A stretch of 64,000 bases of DNA, from the NCBI RefSeq assembly GCF_024748695.1, contig NZ_CP087176.1, positions 5,449,501 through 5,513,500 on the forward strand, given 5' to 3'. A program made the translations under genes and the position numbers. Below, in pieces: positions 46,136 to 56,055 of this stretch; positions within the stretch are counted from its first letter, which is position 1; the number at the start of each line of letters is the position of its first letter. The DNA is from Pseudomonas sp. B21-040. Lineage in GTDB: Bacteria > Pseudomonadota > Gammaproteobacteria > Pseudomonadales > Pseudomonadaceae. The notes beneath the pieces were generated by a model. The model was not told where the DNA came from, did no database searches, and saw only the letters and a program-made list of their open reading frames with translations.

Positions 46136-46636
46136 TCAGGATGACGGAGCTGACGAATGCAGCGCCACCATCATGTCCACTTCTACCGGCGCGTTTTTCG
46201 GCAGCTGATAAACACCGACGGTCGTACGGGTGTGTTTACCGGCATCGCCTAGTACATGCGTAAAGACATCCGATGCGCCATTGGCCACGTCACTGAGATC
46301 GACAAAATCAAAGGTGGATTTCACATAGACCGTTATGCGAAGCAGCGCCTTTATGTGCTCCAGTGAACCGATGGCGGCGTAAATCAGCGCCAGCCCTCGT
46401 ATCGCACTGATACTCGCCGCTTCTTGAGCATCTGCCAGGTTGAGCTCCAGCCCCACCCTGCCAGGGTACTGAATTTTGCCGTTCATTCGCGGCACCAGCC
46501 CGCTGATGTACAGTTCATCTTCATGTCGAATCAGCGGCGCGTAATGTCCGCCAGCAGCGTTCTCGTCGTAGATATCAAAACCCAGTTCTTTTGCCAGGGC
46601 GACGAAGCGTTCGTCGCGAGTCAATTGCTTAATCAT
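46136..46636 (-). CDS. Rid family (YjgF/YER057c/UK114) protein
   Basis: 166 residues, trimeric family of enamine/imine deaminases. It has ELYISGLVPRMNGKIQYPG near the start, LEHIKALLRITVYVKS in the middle, and TRTTVGVYQLPKNAPVEVDM, where the Arg matches the catalytic Arg of RidA. An N-terminal extension of some 20 residues is present. It is divergent from a MocR-type PLP regulator, which suggests a shared amino acid or amine pathway producing reactive imines. Confidence 0.85.
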   Translation of the reverse strand: MIKQLTRDERFVALAKELGFDIYDENAAGGHYAPLIRHEDELYISGLVPRMNGKIQYPGRVGLELNLADAQEAASISAIRGLALIYAAIGSLEHIKALLRITVYVKSTFDFVDLSDVANGASDVFTHVLGDAGKHTRTTVGVYQLPKNAPVEVDMMVALHSSAPSS

Positions 46637-46759
46637 CTACCGAACCTTCTTCATCAAGAGAGCGAAAAGCGCAGTTGATGGTAGGCATCAGACACTTGTC
46701 TTGTTCAGGGTAAGTTCGTATAGAATCCAACGAACTTTACTGCCAGGGAGACCAGTAAA

Positions 46760-48169
46760 ATGCAGGCTCAGCGTGCAGTCATCGCCGCCATCGAACTTCA
46801 GCCAGGGATGCCGCTGGTGCAGCAGATCGTCGATCAGCTGACGATGGCGATCAACCAGGGAGGCCTGCCCCATGGGGCCAAACTGCCACCCATTCGCGAG
46901 CTCTCGGGCTTGATGAACGTGGGCAAGTCGACAATGGTCGATGCCCTTGACCGGTTGCGCGCCAAGGGACTGGTGGTCTCGCGCCAGGGTTCCGGGCATT
47001 ACGTTCAGCGAGCCATCAATCCGCCGTCCGCGGTTGCCGGTCCGGACTTGCAACCTCAGGACACGCTCAGCCGGGTCCGCCGTGCACTGTTGCTGGAAAA
47101 CGGTGCGCTGCGTCCCGGCTGCGGATTCCTCCCCGCCTCCTGGTTGCCCGCCGAAGAACTGCTCAAAGCCGTACGCGCGACACTTCGCGCGACGACGCTG
47201 CGCATGGGCGAGTACGGTGAAGTGGGCGGTTATCTGCCGTTGCGCGAGGCATTACGGGTCAAGTTGTCGACCGTCGGTATCGAGGCACCGGTGGAACAAA
47301 TCATCACCACTTCCAACACCGTGCAGGCGATCGACCTGCTGATGCGCCTGTTGATAAAGCCTGGCGATACGGTAGTACTCGACGACCCGTGTTACTTCAA
47401 CATGCACGCCAATCTGGCGTTGCACGGCGCCAAGGTCATCACCATTGCCCGCGATTGCGATGGCCTGGACCTTGAGGCGTTCGAGCAATTGCTGATTGCC
47501 CATCGCCCCGTGCTGTATATGACCAACAGCACGCTGCATAACCCGACCGGCCACTCGTTCACCGCCGCCCAGGTTTATCGCCTGCTGGAACTGAGTCACC
47601 GCTATGGTTTTCATATCGTCGAAGATGACTTGTATGGCGACATCCAGCAGAAACGCACACCGCGCCTGGCCGCGGGCGGGCTGGACACGGTCAGTTACGT
47701 CTCCGGTTTTTCCAAGACCCTGACCGCCAACAGCCGTGTCAGCTACAGCGTGTTGTCGCGGCCCTTGGCGGCCCGGATGATTGCTTTGAAAATGGCCTGT
47801 GGCGGTGTGACCTCGGAACTCGCGGAGCAGATCACCTGCTCCATGCTCAACAATGGAAGCTACGCCAAACACACCCGCCGCACCGTCGACCGCCTCTACG
47901 AATCCAGCAGCCGTGTGGCGCGCTGGCTGGTGGAGGCCGGGTGCTCGGTATCGTCGCTGCCGGGGGAAGGGTTGTTTATCTGGACCCGATTGCCCGAAGG
48001 TTTCCACGCTGAAACCCTGGCCAGCAAAGGCCTCGACATTGACCTGGTGCTGGCGCCCGGCACCTTGCTGAGCAAAGCGGCCGATGCCAGCAGCTTCCTG
48101 CGTTTCAATGTCGCGCATAGCGATAACACCCAGGTGCGGGACCGGTTTTTCCGGTTGCTTGATCGCTGA
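46760..48169 (+). CDS. MocR/PdxR-type GntR regulator with aminotransferase domain
   Basis: 469 residues. The N-terminal GntR winged helix (LPPIRELSGLMNVGKSTMVD) occupies about residues 10-80. A class I aminotransferase-like domain follows, with the PLP Lys in SGFSKTLTANSRVSYSVL and the motif LHNPTGHSF. Such proteins sense PLP adducts and usually control amino acid, GABA or vitamin B6 genes. The divergent Rid gene is the nearest candidate target, across 123 bases. Confidence 0.9.
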   Translation: MQAQRAVIAAIELQPGMPLVQQIVDQLTMAINQGGLPHGAKLPPIRELSGLMNVGKSTMVDALDRLRAKGLVVSRQGSGHYVQRAINPPSAVAGPDLQPQDTLSRVRRALLLENGALRPGCGFLPASWLPAEELLKAVRATLRATTLRMGEYGEVGGYLPLREALRVKLSTVGIEAPVEQIITTSNTVQAIDLLMRLLIKPGDTVVLDDPCYFNMHANLALHGAKVITIARDCDGLDLEAFEQLLIAHRPVLYMTNSTLHNPTGHSFTAAQVYRLLELSHRYGFHIVEDDLYGDIQQKRTPRLAAGGLDTVSYVSGFSKTLTANSRVSYSVLSRPLAARMIALKMACGGVTSELAEQITCSMLNNGSYAKHTRRTVDRLYESSSRVARWLVEAGCSVSSLPGEGLFIWTRLPEGFHAETLASKGLDIDLVLAPGTLLSKAADASSFLRFNVAHSDNTQVRDRFFRLLDR

Positions 48170-48190
48170 GTTTTTCTGCTTGCCCCCCAA

Positions 48191-48230
48191 CAAAAAGCCC
48201 CGCACTTCTCTCGAAGGCGGGGCTTTTGTT
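48191..48230. terminator. Bidirectional terminator between MocR gene and cyoE
   Basis: AAAAGCCCCGC/GCGGGGCTTTT stem with a 13-base loop, between two convergent stop codons. Confidence 0.8.
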
Positions 48231-48245
48231 TACAGCATCCGACGC

Positions 48246-49133
48246 TTAAGGCGCGTACGTCAGCAGCAACTCGGTCGGCACTTTGAAGTCCAGGGACATC
48301 ATCACGCTCAACGCGGTAATGGTGAAGATCGAGAACACGAACAGCTTGCGTGCCCAGACCGTGTCATCCACTGCCTTGTAGCCGGTCCAGGCCATGTACA
48401 ACCAGTACATGCCCATGGCCGCGGCGACGGCGAGGTAGCTCATGCCGGCGTAGCCGCTGAAGGTCAGCATCAAGGTCGCCACGAGGAAGGCCAGGATGTA
48501 GATCAGGATGTGCTTCTTGGCCACCTGGATCCCGCGCTTCACTGGCAGCACCGGAATCGATGCGGCCAGGTAATCGTTGAAGCGGAAGATCGCGATGGCG
48601 TAGGAATGCGGCATCTGCCACAGGCTGAACATCACCAGCAGGGTCAGTGCGGCCATGTCGAAGCTGTTGGTCACAGCGACGTAGCCAATCACCGGCGGCA
48701 TGGCGCCCGACAGACTGCCCACCAGCGTGCCGTGAACCGACTTGCGCTTGAGGTACAGGCTGTAGAAGCCGACGTAGATGATGAAACCGATCACCGCGAA
48801 CAGCGCGGCCAACGGGTTCGCCACCTTGTACAACAATGCGACGCCGGCAACACCCAGGACGGTCGCAAAGGCCAGGGCCAGTTTCAGGGAGATCAAGCCC
48901 TGGACCAGCACCCGGTTCTTGGTGCGTTCCATCTTCAGGTCGATGTCGCGGTCGATGCAGTTGTTGAACACGCAACCCGAAGCCACCACCAGGGACGTGC
49001 CGATCATGGCGGCCAGGAAAATGGCCAGATCGACATGCCCTTTCGAGGCCAGGAAAAATCCGCCCGCCACAGAAAGCACGTTACCGAAAATGATCCCCGG
49101 TTTGGTGATTTGGATAAAGTGCTTAAAGGACAT
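48246..49133 (-). CDS. cyoE: Heme o synthase (protoheme IX farnesyltransferase)
   Basis: An inner-membrane UbiA-type prenyltransferase of 295 residues that farnesylates heme b to heme o for the bo3 oxidase. It has about nine helices, the Asp-rich motif [18 protein letters not shown] and [19 protein letters not shown]. The ATG at 49133 ([13 protein letters not shown]) matches the family; the frame extends 18 codons further into cyoD. It is the last gene of the cyo operon. Confidence 0.96.
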   Translation of the reverse strand: MSFKHFIQITKPGIIFGNVLSVAGGFFLASKGHVDLAIFLAAMIGTSLVVASGCVFNNCIDRDIDLKMERTKNRVLVQGLISLKLALAFATVLGVAGVALLYKVANPLAALFAVIGFIIYVGFYSLYLKRKSVHGTLVGSLSGAMPPVIGYVAVTNSFDMAALTLLVMFSLWQMPHSYAIAIFRFNDYLAASIPVLPVKRGIQVAKKHILIYILAFLVATLMLTFSGYAGMSYLAVAAAMGMYWLYMAWTGYKAVDDTVWARKLFVFSIFTITALSVMMSLDFKVPTELLLTYAP

Positions 49134-49144
49134 CCGGACTTTCC

Positions 49145-49492
49145 TCAGTGCGCCATCATGACGGTGTGGATGCTGAACATGATCCACAGCGACAAGCCAA
49201 CCAACAGAACGATTACCAATGCGGCGAAAACAAACGCGATCACGTTGTTACGCTGGGCAGCGGAGCGGTCCAGGTGGAGGAAGTACACCAGGTGAACAAG
49301 CACCTGGATAACTGCGAAGACCAGTACGATCCACAGGGTCATGGCTTTCGGCAGCGACGGGTACATCACCAGGCCGAAAGGAATGATCGTCAGGATCACC
49401 GACAGGATGAAGCCGATGGCGTACGACTTGACGCTGCCGTGGCTGTCGTCGTGACTGTCGTGGCCATTGTGTGAGTGAGCTGCGTTAGCCAT
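49145..49492 (-). CDS. cyoD: Cytochrome bo3 ubiquinol oxidase subunit IV
   Basis: 115 residues, three membrane helices after a His-rich N-terminus ([16 protein letters not shown]). The family motif [16 protein letters not shown] is present. It assists assembly of the CuB centre. The start overlaps the cyoC stop by one base (TAATG). Confidence 0.95.
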   Translation of the reverse strand: MANAAHSHNGHDSHDDSHGSVKSYAIGFILSVILTIIPFGLVMYPSLPKAMTLWIVLVFAVIQVLVHLVYFLHLDRSAAQRNNVIAFVFAALVIVLLVGLSLWIMFSIHTVMMAH

Positions 49493-50118
49493 TACAGGGT
49501 CCCCATCAGGTAAACAACGGTGAATACGCAGATCCACACCACGTCCAGGAAGTGCCAGAACAGGCTCAGGCAGCTCAGACGGGTTTTGTTGGTCGACGTC
49601 AGGCCTTTTTTCTGGACCTGATACATCATGATCGCCATCCAGATCAGACCGCTGGTCACGTGCAGACCGTGGGTGCCGACCAGGGTGAAGAACCCGGACA
49701 GGAAGCCGCTGCGGTTAGGACCGTAGCCTTCGGAGATCAGCATGTGGAACTCGTTGATCTCCATGCCGATGAAGCCCAGGCCGAACAGGAAGGTGATGGC
49801 CAACCAGCCCAGTACCGCCTTCTTGTTGCCTTTGAACAACGCCAGCATGGCGAAGCCGTAGGTGATCGAGCTGAGCAACAGGCAGGCGGTTTCGCCCAGC
49901 ACGTATGGCAGCTCGAAGATGTCGTGGCCCGACGGGCCACCCGCTACGTTGTTAACCAGTACCGCGTACACCGCGAAGATCGACGCAAACAAGATGCAGT
50001 CGGTCATCAGGTAGAGCCAGAAACCGAATACGGTCATCTCGCCCGAGTCGTGGTGATGGTCATCGTGCCCATGTCCATCGACATGGGTGTGTCCAGCATT
50101 GGTCACTAAGTTCGACAT
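49492..50118 (-). CDS. cyoC: Cytochrome bo3 ubiquinol oxidase subunit III
   Basis: 208 residues with five membrane helices; the N-terminus is His/Asp-rich ([16 protein letters not shown]). It shows [20 protein letters not shown] and [14 protein letters not shown], standard subunit III features. It lies 3 bases downstream of cyoB. Confidence 0.95.
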   Translation of the reverse strand: MSNLVTNAGHTHVDGHGHDDHHHDSGEMTVFGFWLYLMTDCILFASIFAVYAVLVNNVAGGPSGHDIFELPYVLGETACLLLSSITYGFAMLALFKGNKKAVLGWLAITFLFGLGFIGMEINEFHMLISEGYGPNRSGFLSGFFTLVGTHGLHVTSGLIWMAIMMYQVQKKGLTSTNKTRLSCLSLFWHFLDVVWICVFTVVYLMGTL

Positions 50119-50121
50119 GGT

Positions 50122-52152
50122 TTAAGCCTGTTCCAACGAGGTTTCAACACGGGTGGCAGTGGCCGGGATTTTCCCGGCGGCTACCAGACGCTTGTGCTGC
50201 TCGGCTTCGGTGCGCTCGATCACGTCGACCGGCACCATATAGCCCTGGTCATCACGGGCAGCATGGATAACGAAGTAGATCACGGTACCGGCGAGGCCGA
50301 AGATGGCCATCCACCAGATGTGCCAGATCATCGCGAAACCGAACACGGTCAACAGAGCACCCATGACCAGGCCGGTCGCGGTGTTGTTTGGCATGTGGAT
50401 CGGCTCGTACTTGGCCGGGGCCTTGTACGCAGTACCGTTTTCCTTGGCCTCGGTGAACGGGTCGATGCAGTCGGCTTTCGGCAGAACGGCAAAGTTGTAG
50501 AACGGTGGTGGCGACGAAGTCGACCATTCCAGCGTGTGGGCATTCCACGGGTCACCGTGTTCGCACATGTTTTCCGGCTTGTTACGGTCACGGACACTGA
50601 CGTACAGCTGGATCAACTGGCAGGCAATACCGACAGCGATCAGGATCGCGCCAAACATTGCAACGTGCAGGTAAGGCGTCCACTCAGGGTTGGTGGTGCT
50701 GTTCAGACGACGGGTCATGCCCATGAAGCCCAATACATAGAGCGGCATGAACGCGACGAAGAAGCCCGAGATCCAGAACCAGAACGCTGCCTTGCCCCAA
50801 CCTTCGTGCAGCTTGAAGCCGAACGCTTTAGGGAAGTAGAAGCCGAAGCCTGCGATGTAGCCGAATACTGCGCCGCCGATGATCACGTTATGGAAGTGAG
50901 CAATAACGAACAGGCTGTTGTGCAGAACGAAGTCAGCACCCGGAATGGCCAGCAGCACGCCGGTCATGCCGCCGATGGCGAAGGTCACCATGAAGCCCAG
51001 GGTCCACAGCACCTGGCTGGTCATGCGCAGACGGCCCTGGTAGATGGTGAACAGCCAGTTGAATAGCTTCACACCCGTCGGGATGGAAATCAGCATCGTC
51101 GCCAGACCGAAGAAGGCGTTGACGCTGGCACCCGAACCCATGGTGAAGAAGTGGTGCAGCCAAACCATGAAGCCCAGGATCGAGATCGCGCCCGAGGCGT
51201 AGATCATCGAGTGGTGACCGAACAGCTTCTTGCCGGAGAACGCCGAGATGACTTCGGAGAAGATCCCGAATGCCGGCAGAATCAGGATGTAAACCTCGGG
51301 GTGACCCCAGGCCCAGAACAGGTTGACGTACATCATCGGATTGCCACCAAGTTCATTGGTGAAAATGTGGAAATCCATGTAACGGTCAAGCGTCAGCAGT
51401 GCCAGGGTAGCGGTCAGGATCGGGAAGGAAGCGACGATCAGTACGTTGGCCCAGGTGCAGGTCCAGGTGAAGATCGGCATGTCCATCATTTTCATGCCCG
51501 GGGTACGCATTTTCAGCACGGTGGCCAGGAAGTTGACCCCGGTCAGCGTCGTACCTAGCCCGGATAGCTGTAGCGCCCAGATGTAGTAGTCCACACCCAC
51601 GCCAGGGCTGTAGCCCAGTTCCGACAGCGGTGGATACGCAACCCAACCGGTACGGGCGAATTCGCCGACACCCAGGGACACGTTAACCAGCACAACGCCG
51701 GAGACCAGCAGCCAGAAGCTCAGGGAGTTCAGGAACGGGTAGGCAACGTCACGGGCGCCGATCTGCAGCGGCACTGCAAGGTTCATCAGGCCGGTGAAGA
51801 ATGGCATCGCCATGAAGATGATCATGATCACACCGTGAGCGGTGAAGATCTGGTCATAGTGTTCAGGTGGCAGGTAGCCAGGCGAACCTTCAGTGGCCAG
51901 GGCCAGCTGGGAACGCATCATGATGGCGTCGGCAAAACCACGCAGCAGCATGATCATGGCCACGACGATGTACATCACGCCGATTTTCTTGTGGTCGACC
52001 GATGTCAGCCACTCGGACCACAGGTAGGTCCACTTCTTGAAATAGGTGATTGCAGCGAACACGCCCAGACCGCCGAGCGCGATCATGGCGATGGTCACCA
52101 TCACGATCGGCTCGTGGAACGGGACCGCTTCCCAACTTAATTTACCAAACAT
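50122..52152 (-). CDS. cyoB: Cytochrome bo3 ubiquinol oxidase subunit I
   Basis: The catalytic heme-copper subunit of 676 residues: it reduces O2 to water and pumps protons. The low-spin heme His lies in [15 protein letters not shown]. The CuB and cross-link region reads [20 protein letters not shown], with HHFFTMG following. The high-spin heme region is [17 protein letters not shown]. About fifteen helices are predicted by eye. Positioned 3 bases after cyoA. Confidence 0.97.
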   Translation of the reverse strand: MFGKLSWEAVPFHEPIVMVTIAMIALGGLGVFAAITYFKKWTYLWSEWLTSVDHKKIGVMYIVVAMIMLLRGFADAIMMRSQLALATEGSPGYLPPEHYDQIFTAHGVIMIIFMAMPFFTGLMNLAVPLQIGARDVAYPFLNSLSFWLLVSGVVLVNVSLGVGEFARTGWVAYPPLSELGYSPGVGVDYYIWALQLSGLGTTLTGVNFLATVLKMRTPGMKMMDMPIFTWTCTWANVLIVASFPILTATLALLTLDRYMDFHIFTNELGGNPMMYVNLFWAWGHPEVYILILPAFGIFSEVISAFSGKKLFGHHSMIYASGAISILGFMVWLHHFFTMGSGASVNAFFGLATMLISIPTGVKLFNWLFTIYQGRLRMTSQVLWTLGFMVTFAIGGMTGVLLAIPGADFVLHNSLFVIAHFHNVIIGGAVFGYIAGFGFYFPKAFGFKLHEGWGKAAFWFWISGFFVAFMPLYVLGFMGMTRRLNSTTNPEWTPYLHVAMFGAILIAVGIACQLIQLYVSVRDRNKPENMCEHGDPWNAHTLEWSTSSPPPFYNFAVLPKADCIDPFTEAKENGTAYKAPAKYEPIHMPNNTATGLVMGALLTVFGFAMIWHIWWMAIFGLAGTVIYFVIHAARDDQGYMVPVDVIERTEAEQHKRLVAAGKIPATATRVETSLEQA

Positions 52153-52155
52153 CGT

Positions 52156-53100
52156 TTACTCCTCTGCCCCGGCAGCTGAATGCGAACTCATGTCCATCCC
52201 TTCCATCTGGGCCACTTCTTTCTCTTTCTTCTCGTGGTCCACTTTCGGACCCGGTTTCATGCCTTCGTACTTGTCGACGATGGTCTGGAACAGGTTCGGC
52301 GTGAACGAGGAGTAGAGCTCTACTGGATTGTTCTGGCTTGGTTTGGAAAGGGCTTCGTATTCAGCTTTTTCAAGCTGTTTAGGTGCCTTCTTGACATCAC
52401 TGACCCAGGCATCGAAATCAGCCTGAGAGGTGGCGATTGCTTTGAACTTCATGCCGGTGAAACCCGCGCCGCTGTAGTTGGCGGAGATACCGTCGAATTC
52501 AGCGTTCTGGTTGGCGATCAGGTGCAGTTTGGTCTGCATGCCCGCCATCGCGTAGATCTGGCCGCCCAGGCCCGGAATGAAGAACGAGTTCATCACGGTG
52601 TCGGAGGTGATCTGGAAATTGATTGGCGTGTTGGCCGGGAAGACGATCTTGTTGACCGTGGCAATGCCTTGTTCCGGGTAGATGAACAGCCACTTCCAGT
52701 CCATCGAGACCACTTGAATGGTGACCGGCTTGACGTCGGATTCCAGTGGTTTGTACGGGTCCAGTGCGTGGGTCGACTTGTAGGTGACATAACCCAGGGC
52801 AATGATGATCAGCACTGGAATGGCCCACACCGCGATTTCAATCTTGGTGGAGTGCGACCACTTCGGCGTGTATACGGCGTCGGTGTTGGAGGCGCGATAT
52901 TTCCAGGCGAACAGGAAGGTCATGACGATGACCGGTACCACGACAAGAAGCATCAGCAGCGTTGCGGTGATGATCAGGTTTCGCTCATCCAGGCCCACCT
53001 GGCCCTTGGGATCGAGCAAGGTCATGTTGCAGCCTGACAGCAACAACGTGCCAATCAGCGGCAATAAGCCTAGTAGTCTGGGGTACCTGTTTTTACTCAT
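52156..53100 (-). CDS. cyoA: Cytochrome bo3 ubiquinol oxidase subunit II
   Basis: 314-residue lipoprotein. The signal ends in the lipobox LLLSGC (Cys near residue 24), followed by two helices and a periplasmic cupredoxin-like domain ([37 protein letters not shown]). As in other quinol oxidases, CuA ligands are absent. The start is the ATG at 53100 ([11 protein letters not shown]); an upstream ATG at 53154 lacks signal-peptide sense. First gene of cyoABCDE. Confidence 0.96.
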   Translation of the reverse strand: MSKNRYPRLLGLLPLIGTLLLSGCNMTLLDPKGQVGLDERNLIITATLLMLLVVVPVIVMTFLFAWKYRASNTDAVYTPKWSHSTKIEIAVWAIPVLIIIALGYVTYKSTHALDPYKPLESDVKPVTIQVVSMDWKWLFIYPEQGIATVNKIVFPANTPINFQITSDTVMNSFFIPGLGGQIYAMAGMQTKLHLIANQNAEFDGISANYSGAGFTGMKFKAIATSQADFDAWVSDVKKAPKQLEKAEYEALSKPSQNNPVELYSSFTPNLFQTIVDKYEGMKPGPKVDHEKKEKEVAQMEGMDMSSHSAAGAEE

Positions 53101-53930
53101 CTCACGACCTCTAAAGCAGCTTGCGCAATGCAGTTGGGTTTTGATCGCCAACACTTCACCCTGCCAAGGGTTGGCATTTTTCTTGGATTGAATAAGGGCT
53201 GCCCGTCGCGCGTCAGACGCTGCTCGACAAATCCTGGGCCAGCGGTAAGTTCTTATTCGAATTCGTGGTCAAAGGCCTTGTTACAGACCAATTCCATTTG
53301 GTGCGGATAGTTGGAAGGCTCCGACACCGGGGAGTCGCATGAAGCCTTCAGGCCTCTCGACGCCCTTCTTTCTGCTCAAGCACCTGATTAAGGGTGAGCA
53401 GTGCCGGGAATTCAGTGCGGGCGATTGTAGATATGTAACGATTCATAAACCATGTCTCATCCCGAAATAATTTTTATCCATTCCAGCAACAATCATTAAC
53501 GTATTTCGTAAAAGTCGGGCATGTTATCGAAATTGATTCTCAACAAAAACACCAAAATTAGTAGGTCTATCTCCCGCAGTTCAGACAGCTTCGAGCCCCC
53601 TACACCCTCTCCCGAGATTGCCAAAGCCCCCACGTGACAAGGGCTCCGGCAATTCGCCAGCACTTGTTAAAACTGCCTGCCTCATCACTTTCCGGGCGAA
53701 TTGAATCAGCATCCGGGCAGTCCAATTTTGTTGCCAGACCTTATGCCAATTAATCCTTTTGAAATGCCTTGCGACACTGCCGATGTGACAACATGTCGCA
53801 CACGTGTCGCACCCCTTCTTGTCGTGCATCAAGGTCTTTCTACCAACCGTCAGAAATGCAAAACGCCCCGGCCCTCTTAACGAGGACCGGGGCGTTTTTT
53901 TTGGATGACGCAGCGGTGAAGCGAACTGCC
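53101..53930. other. Long cyoA/dsbB intergenic region
   Basis: 830 bases without a supportable gene. It must hold the cyo promoter (minus strand). The stretch 53430-53580 is AT-rich. GAAATTGATTCTCAAC near 53529 loosely resembles a Fur half-site, which is weak evidence. An 83-codon Cys-rich minus frame at 53581-53832 has no ribosome site and I reject it. A terminator lies at 53860-53902. Confidence 0.5.
53860..53902. terminator. Terminator downstream of dsbB
   Basis: AAAACGCCCCGG faces CCGGGGCGTTTT with a 15-base loop; A and T tracts flank both sides. It lies 29 bases past the dsbB stop. Confidence 0.8.
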
Positions 53931-54440
53931 TCAGCGCAGCGTTTTACGGTTACGTGAAGTGAGCAACGGCACCAGCACCACGATCAACACGAACGCCACC
54001 AGCGCCCATTGCGCCAGCGACAGGCCGAGGATCGGCGGGTACGGCGTGGAGCAGAAGCCATCGACCTGGAAGCCCAGCGGGAAGATCTTCGCCAGTGGCA
54101 AACCATCGACAATCGGTTGCAGCACGTCGATGCCGCAACTGACCGCAGGATAGAACTGGGTGTAGACGTGATGCCCGGCGACCGCGACGCCTGCAATGGC
54201 ACTGATGACCACCAGCGTCTCGAACACGGTAATGCTGCGACGGGTGCGCATCGCCGCACCGATGAAGGCGAACACCGCGATAAACAACAACGCATAACGC
54301 TGGAGGATGCACAGCGGGCATGGCGCCTCGCCCAACACAATTTGCATGTACAGCGCGCCGCCGATCAGCGCCAGGCAGATGATGCCCAGTAACACCAGAT
54401 AACGCCGTTCGCGTCCCAACCGCATCGATTCCTCGCTCAT
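53931..54440 (-). CDS. dsbB: Disulfide bond formation protein DsbB
   Basis: A four-helix inner-membrane quinone reductase that reoxidises DsbA. 169 residues. The first periplasmic loop has the CPLC pair (GEAPCPLCILQRYALL) and the second has Cys in AVSCGIDV and DGFCSTPYP. Both redox pairs are intact. Single gene, with REP sequences upstream. Confidence 0.93.
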   Translation of the reverse strand: MSEESMRLGRERRYLVLLGIICLALIGGALYMQIVLGEAPCPLCILQRYALLFIAVFAFIGAAMRTRRSITVFETLVVISAIAGVAVAGHHVYTQFYPAVSCGIDVLQPIVDGLPLAKIFPLGFQVDGFCSTPYPPILGLSLAQWALVAFVLIVVLVPLLTSRNRKTLR

Positions 54441-54600
54441 CGCGTTTCCCTTTTTGATATCAGTTGCCGCCAGTCTACACGCAGGCTCCGTCGTTTGAGA
54501 GCCTGCCGCGTGCCGGTGGATTCGGGGGAATAAACGATAAAGCGGTTAAGGAGGGATTAACTTTTAAAGGATTTGTACGGTTCGGAACCGCAGTGCGGCC

Positions 54601-54685
54601 AATCGCGGCCCGCTCCCACAGGAATTGTGCTTGCCCGCAATCTCTCGAACGACACAAAACCTGTGGGAGCGGGCTTACCCGAGAT
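54601..54685. repeat. REPIN between dsbB and hmp
   Basis: AATCGCGGCCCGCTCCCACA (54601) and the facing CTGTGGGAGCGGGCTTACCC (54661) form a REP pair. A further hairpin, GGCGACTCGG with CCGAGTCGCC, lies at 54689-54713 just past the hmp stop and may end its transcript. Confidence 0.75.
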
Positions 54686-54720
54686 GAAGGCGACTCGGTC
54701 TCCCGAGTCGCCCTGACCAG

Positions 54721-55902
54721 TTACTCCAGCGCCGAGGCCGGGCCAAAGAACTCGTAGCGGCTTTGCTGCTGCGGTACACCCAAGGCCTTGAGGTGACGCT
54801 TGATCGCGGCCATGAAGCCTTTAGGCCCAAGGAAGTAAGCATCCAGGTCACGCTGTTCGGGCAACCACTCGCCCAGTTGCTCCTGACTCAACAACCCGAC
54901 CTTGTGCGCAGCGGCGCTGACGCCGTCATCTTCGGCGTAGCAATAGAAGCGCTTGAGTTGCGGATGACGCTCGGCCAGACCATCGATCCAGTCACGGAAG
55001 GCGTGCACGCTGCCGTTGCGCGCGCAGTGGATGAAATGCACCGGGCGCTCGGTGGCCAGCGCGGCTTCGAGCATTGCCAGCGTTGGCGTGATGCCGACAC
55101 CGCCACTGATCAGCACCAGCGGTTTGTCACTGGCGGCCAGGGTGAATTCGCCCGACGGCGGAAACAGCTCGATGCTCGCACCGACATGCAACTGATCGTG
55201 CAAGTGGTTTGACGCGCGCCCACCGGTTTCACGCTTGACGCTGATGCGGTACTGACCGTTGTTCGCCAGTGCCGACAGCGAGTAATTGCGACGGATCTCT
55301 TCGCCGTCGAGGATCAGTTTCATGCCGATGTACTGGCCAGGCTCCGCCACAAGAATCGGGCCTTTGTCGGCAGGTTCGAAGTAGAACGAGGTGATTTCAG
55401 CGCTTTCCTCGACCTTGGCCGTCACGATGAAATCCCGCGCCCCGCGCCATCCGCCAGGGGCCTGTTCTTTCTGGTCGTAGATGCTGGTTTCAGCGCCGAT
55501 CAAAATGTCGGCGAGTTGGCCATACGCGGCACCCCAGGCAGCAATCACTTCAGGGGTGGCGATTTCTTCGCCCAGCACTTCGGCGATGGCGCGCAACAGG
55601 CAGGATCCGACAATGGGGTAGTGTTCCGGCAGGATTTGCAGGGCCACGTGCTTGTTGATGATCTTGGCCACCAGGTCACCCAACTGGTCGAGCTGGTCGA
55701 TGTGCCGCGCGTACATCAACACACCGTTGGCCAGCGCGCGCGGTTGATCACCGCTGGCCTGGTGGGCCTGGTTGAACAGCGGGCGGACCTCAGGGTATTC
55801 CGAGAGCATCATGCGGTAGAAGTGGGTAATCAGCGCTTCGCCCCCGCTTTCCAGCAGCGGCACGGTGGATTTGACAATGGCACGGTCTTGGACGCTAAGC
55901 AT
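54721..55902 (-). CDS. hmp: Flavohemoprotein, nitric oxide dioxygenase
   Basis: It converts NO and O2 to nitrate using NAD(P)H, protecting the cell from nitrosative stress. 393 residues. The N-terminal globin domain carries the proximal His in KIINKHVALQI (about residue 85). The FAD domain shows RRNYSLSAL and the NAD domain GGVGITPTLAML, ending YEFFGPAS. The ATG at 55902 gives the family start MLSVQDRAIVKSTVPLL. It is divergent from norR, its probable activator, with sigma54-type and NorR-type sites between. Confidence 0.96.
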   Translation of the reverse strand: MLSVQDRAIVKSTVPLLESGGEALITHFYRMMLSEYPEVRPLFNQAHQASGDQPRALANGVLMYARHIDQLDQLGDLVAKIINKHVALQILPEHYPIVGSCLLRAIAEVLGEEIATPEVIAAWGAAYGQLADILIGAETSIYDQKEQAPGGWRGARDFIVTAKVEESAEITSFYFEPADKGPILVAEPGQYIGMKLILDGEEIRRNYSLSALANNGQYRISVKRETGGRASNHLHDQLHVGASIELFPPSGEFTLAASDKPLVLISGGVGITPTLAMLEAALATERPVHFIHCARNGSVHAFRDWIDGLAERHPQLKRFYCYAEDDGVSAAAHKVGLLSQEQLGEWLPEQRDLDAYFLGPKGFMAAIKRHLKALGVPQQQSRYEFFGPASALE

Positions 55903-55940
55903 TAAGGCGACTCCGGATCTTTGTGTGAGTTTCCTTAGAC

Positions 55941-55959
55941 CTTTCAGTTTCCATGCCAA
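55941..55959 (-). promoter_or_regulatory. Sigma54-like promoter of hmp
   Basis: On the minus strand TTGGCATGGAAACTGA gives GG (55957-55956) and GA (55945-55944) with exactly 10 bases between, as required for -24/-12 elements. The match to TGGCAC-N5-TTGCW is imperfect. It lies 40 bases before the hmp start. NorR is a sigma54 activator. Confidence 0.55.
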
Positions 55960-55999
55960 AACTATAAACCTTATAAAACAACAACTTAAAAACACAGTA

Positions 56000-56055
56000 G
56001 TCATATCGACACACACTACCTTATAGTCATCCCGACTACATGGAGTCACTATGAC
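56000..56055. promoter_or_regulatory. Three NorR-type binding sites
   Basis: GTCATATCGAC (56000-56010), GTCATCCCGAC (56026-56036) and GTCACTATGAC (56045-56055) all fit GT-N7-AC; the third is a perfect GTCA-N3-TGAC dyad and overlaps the norR start codon. They lie 55-110 bases behind the hmp -12 element. Three sites are also used by NorR in E. coli. Confidence 0.7.

Noticed and set aside
53581..53832. 83-codon Cys-rich minus-strand frame between cyoA and dsbB
   Set aside because: No ribosome site, no recognisable motif apart from scattered Cys, and the frame ends within ordinary intergenic sequence.
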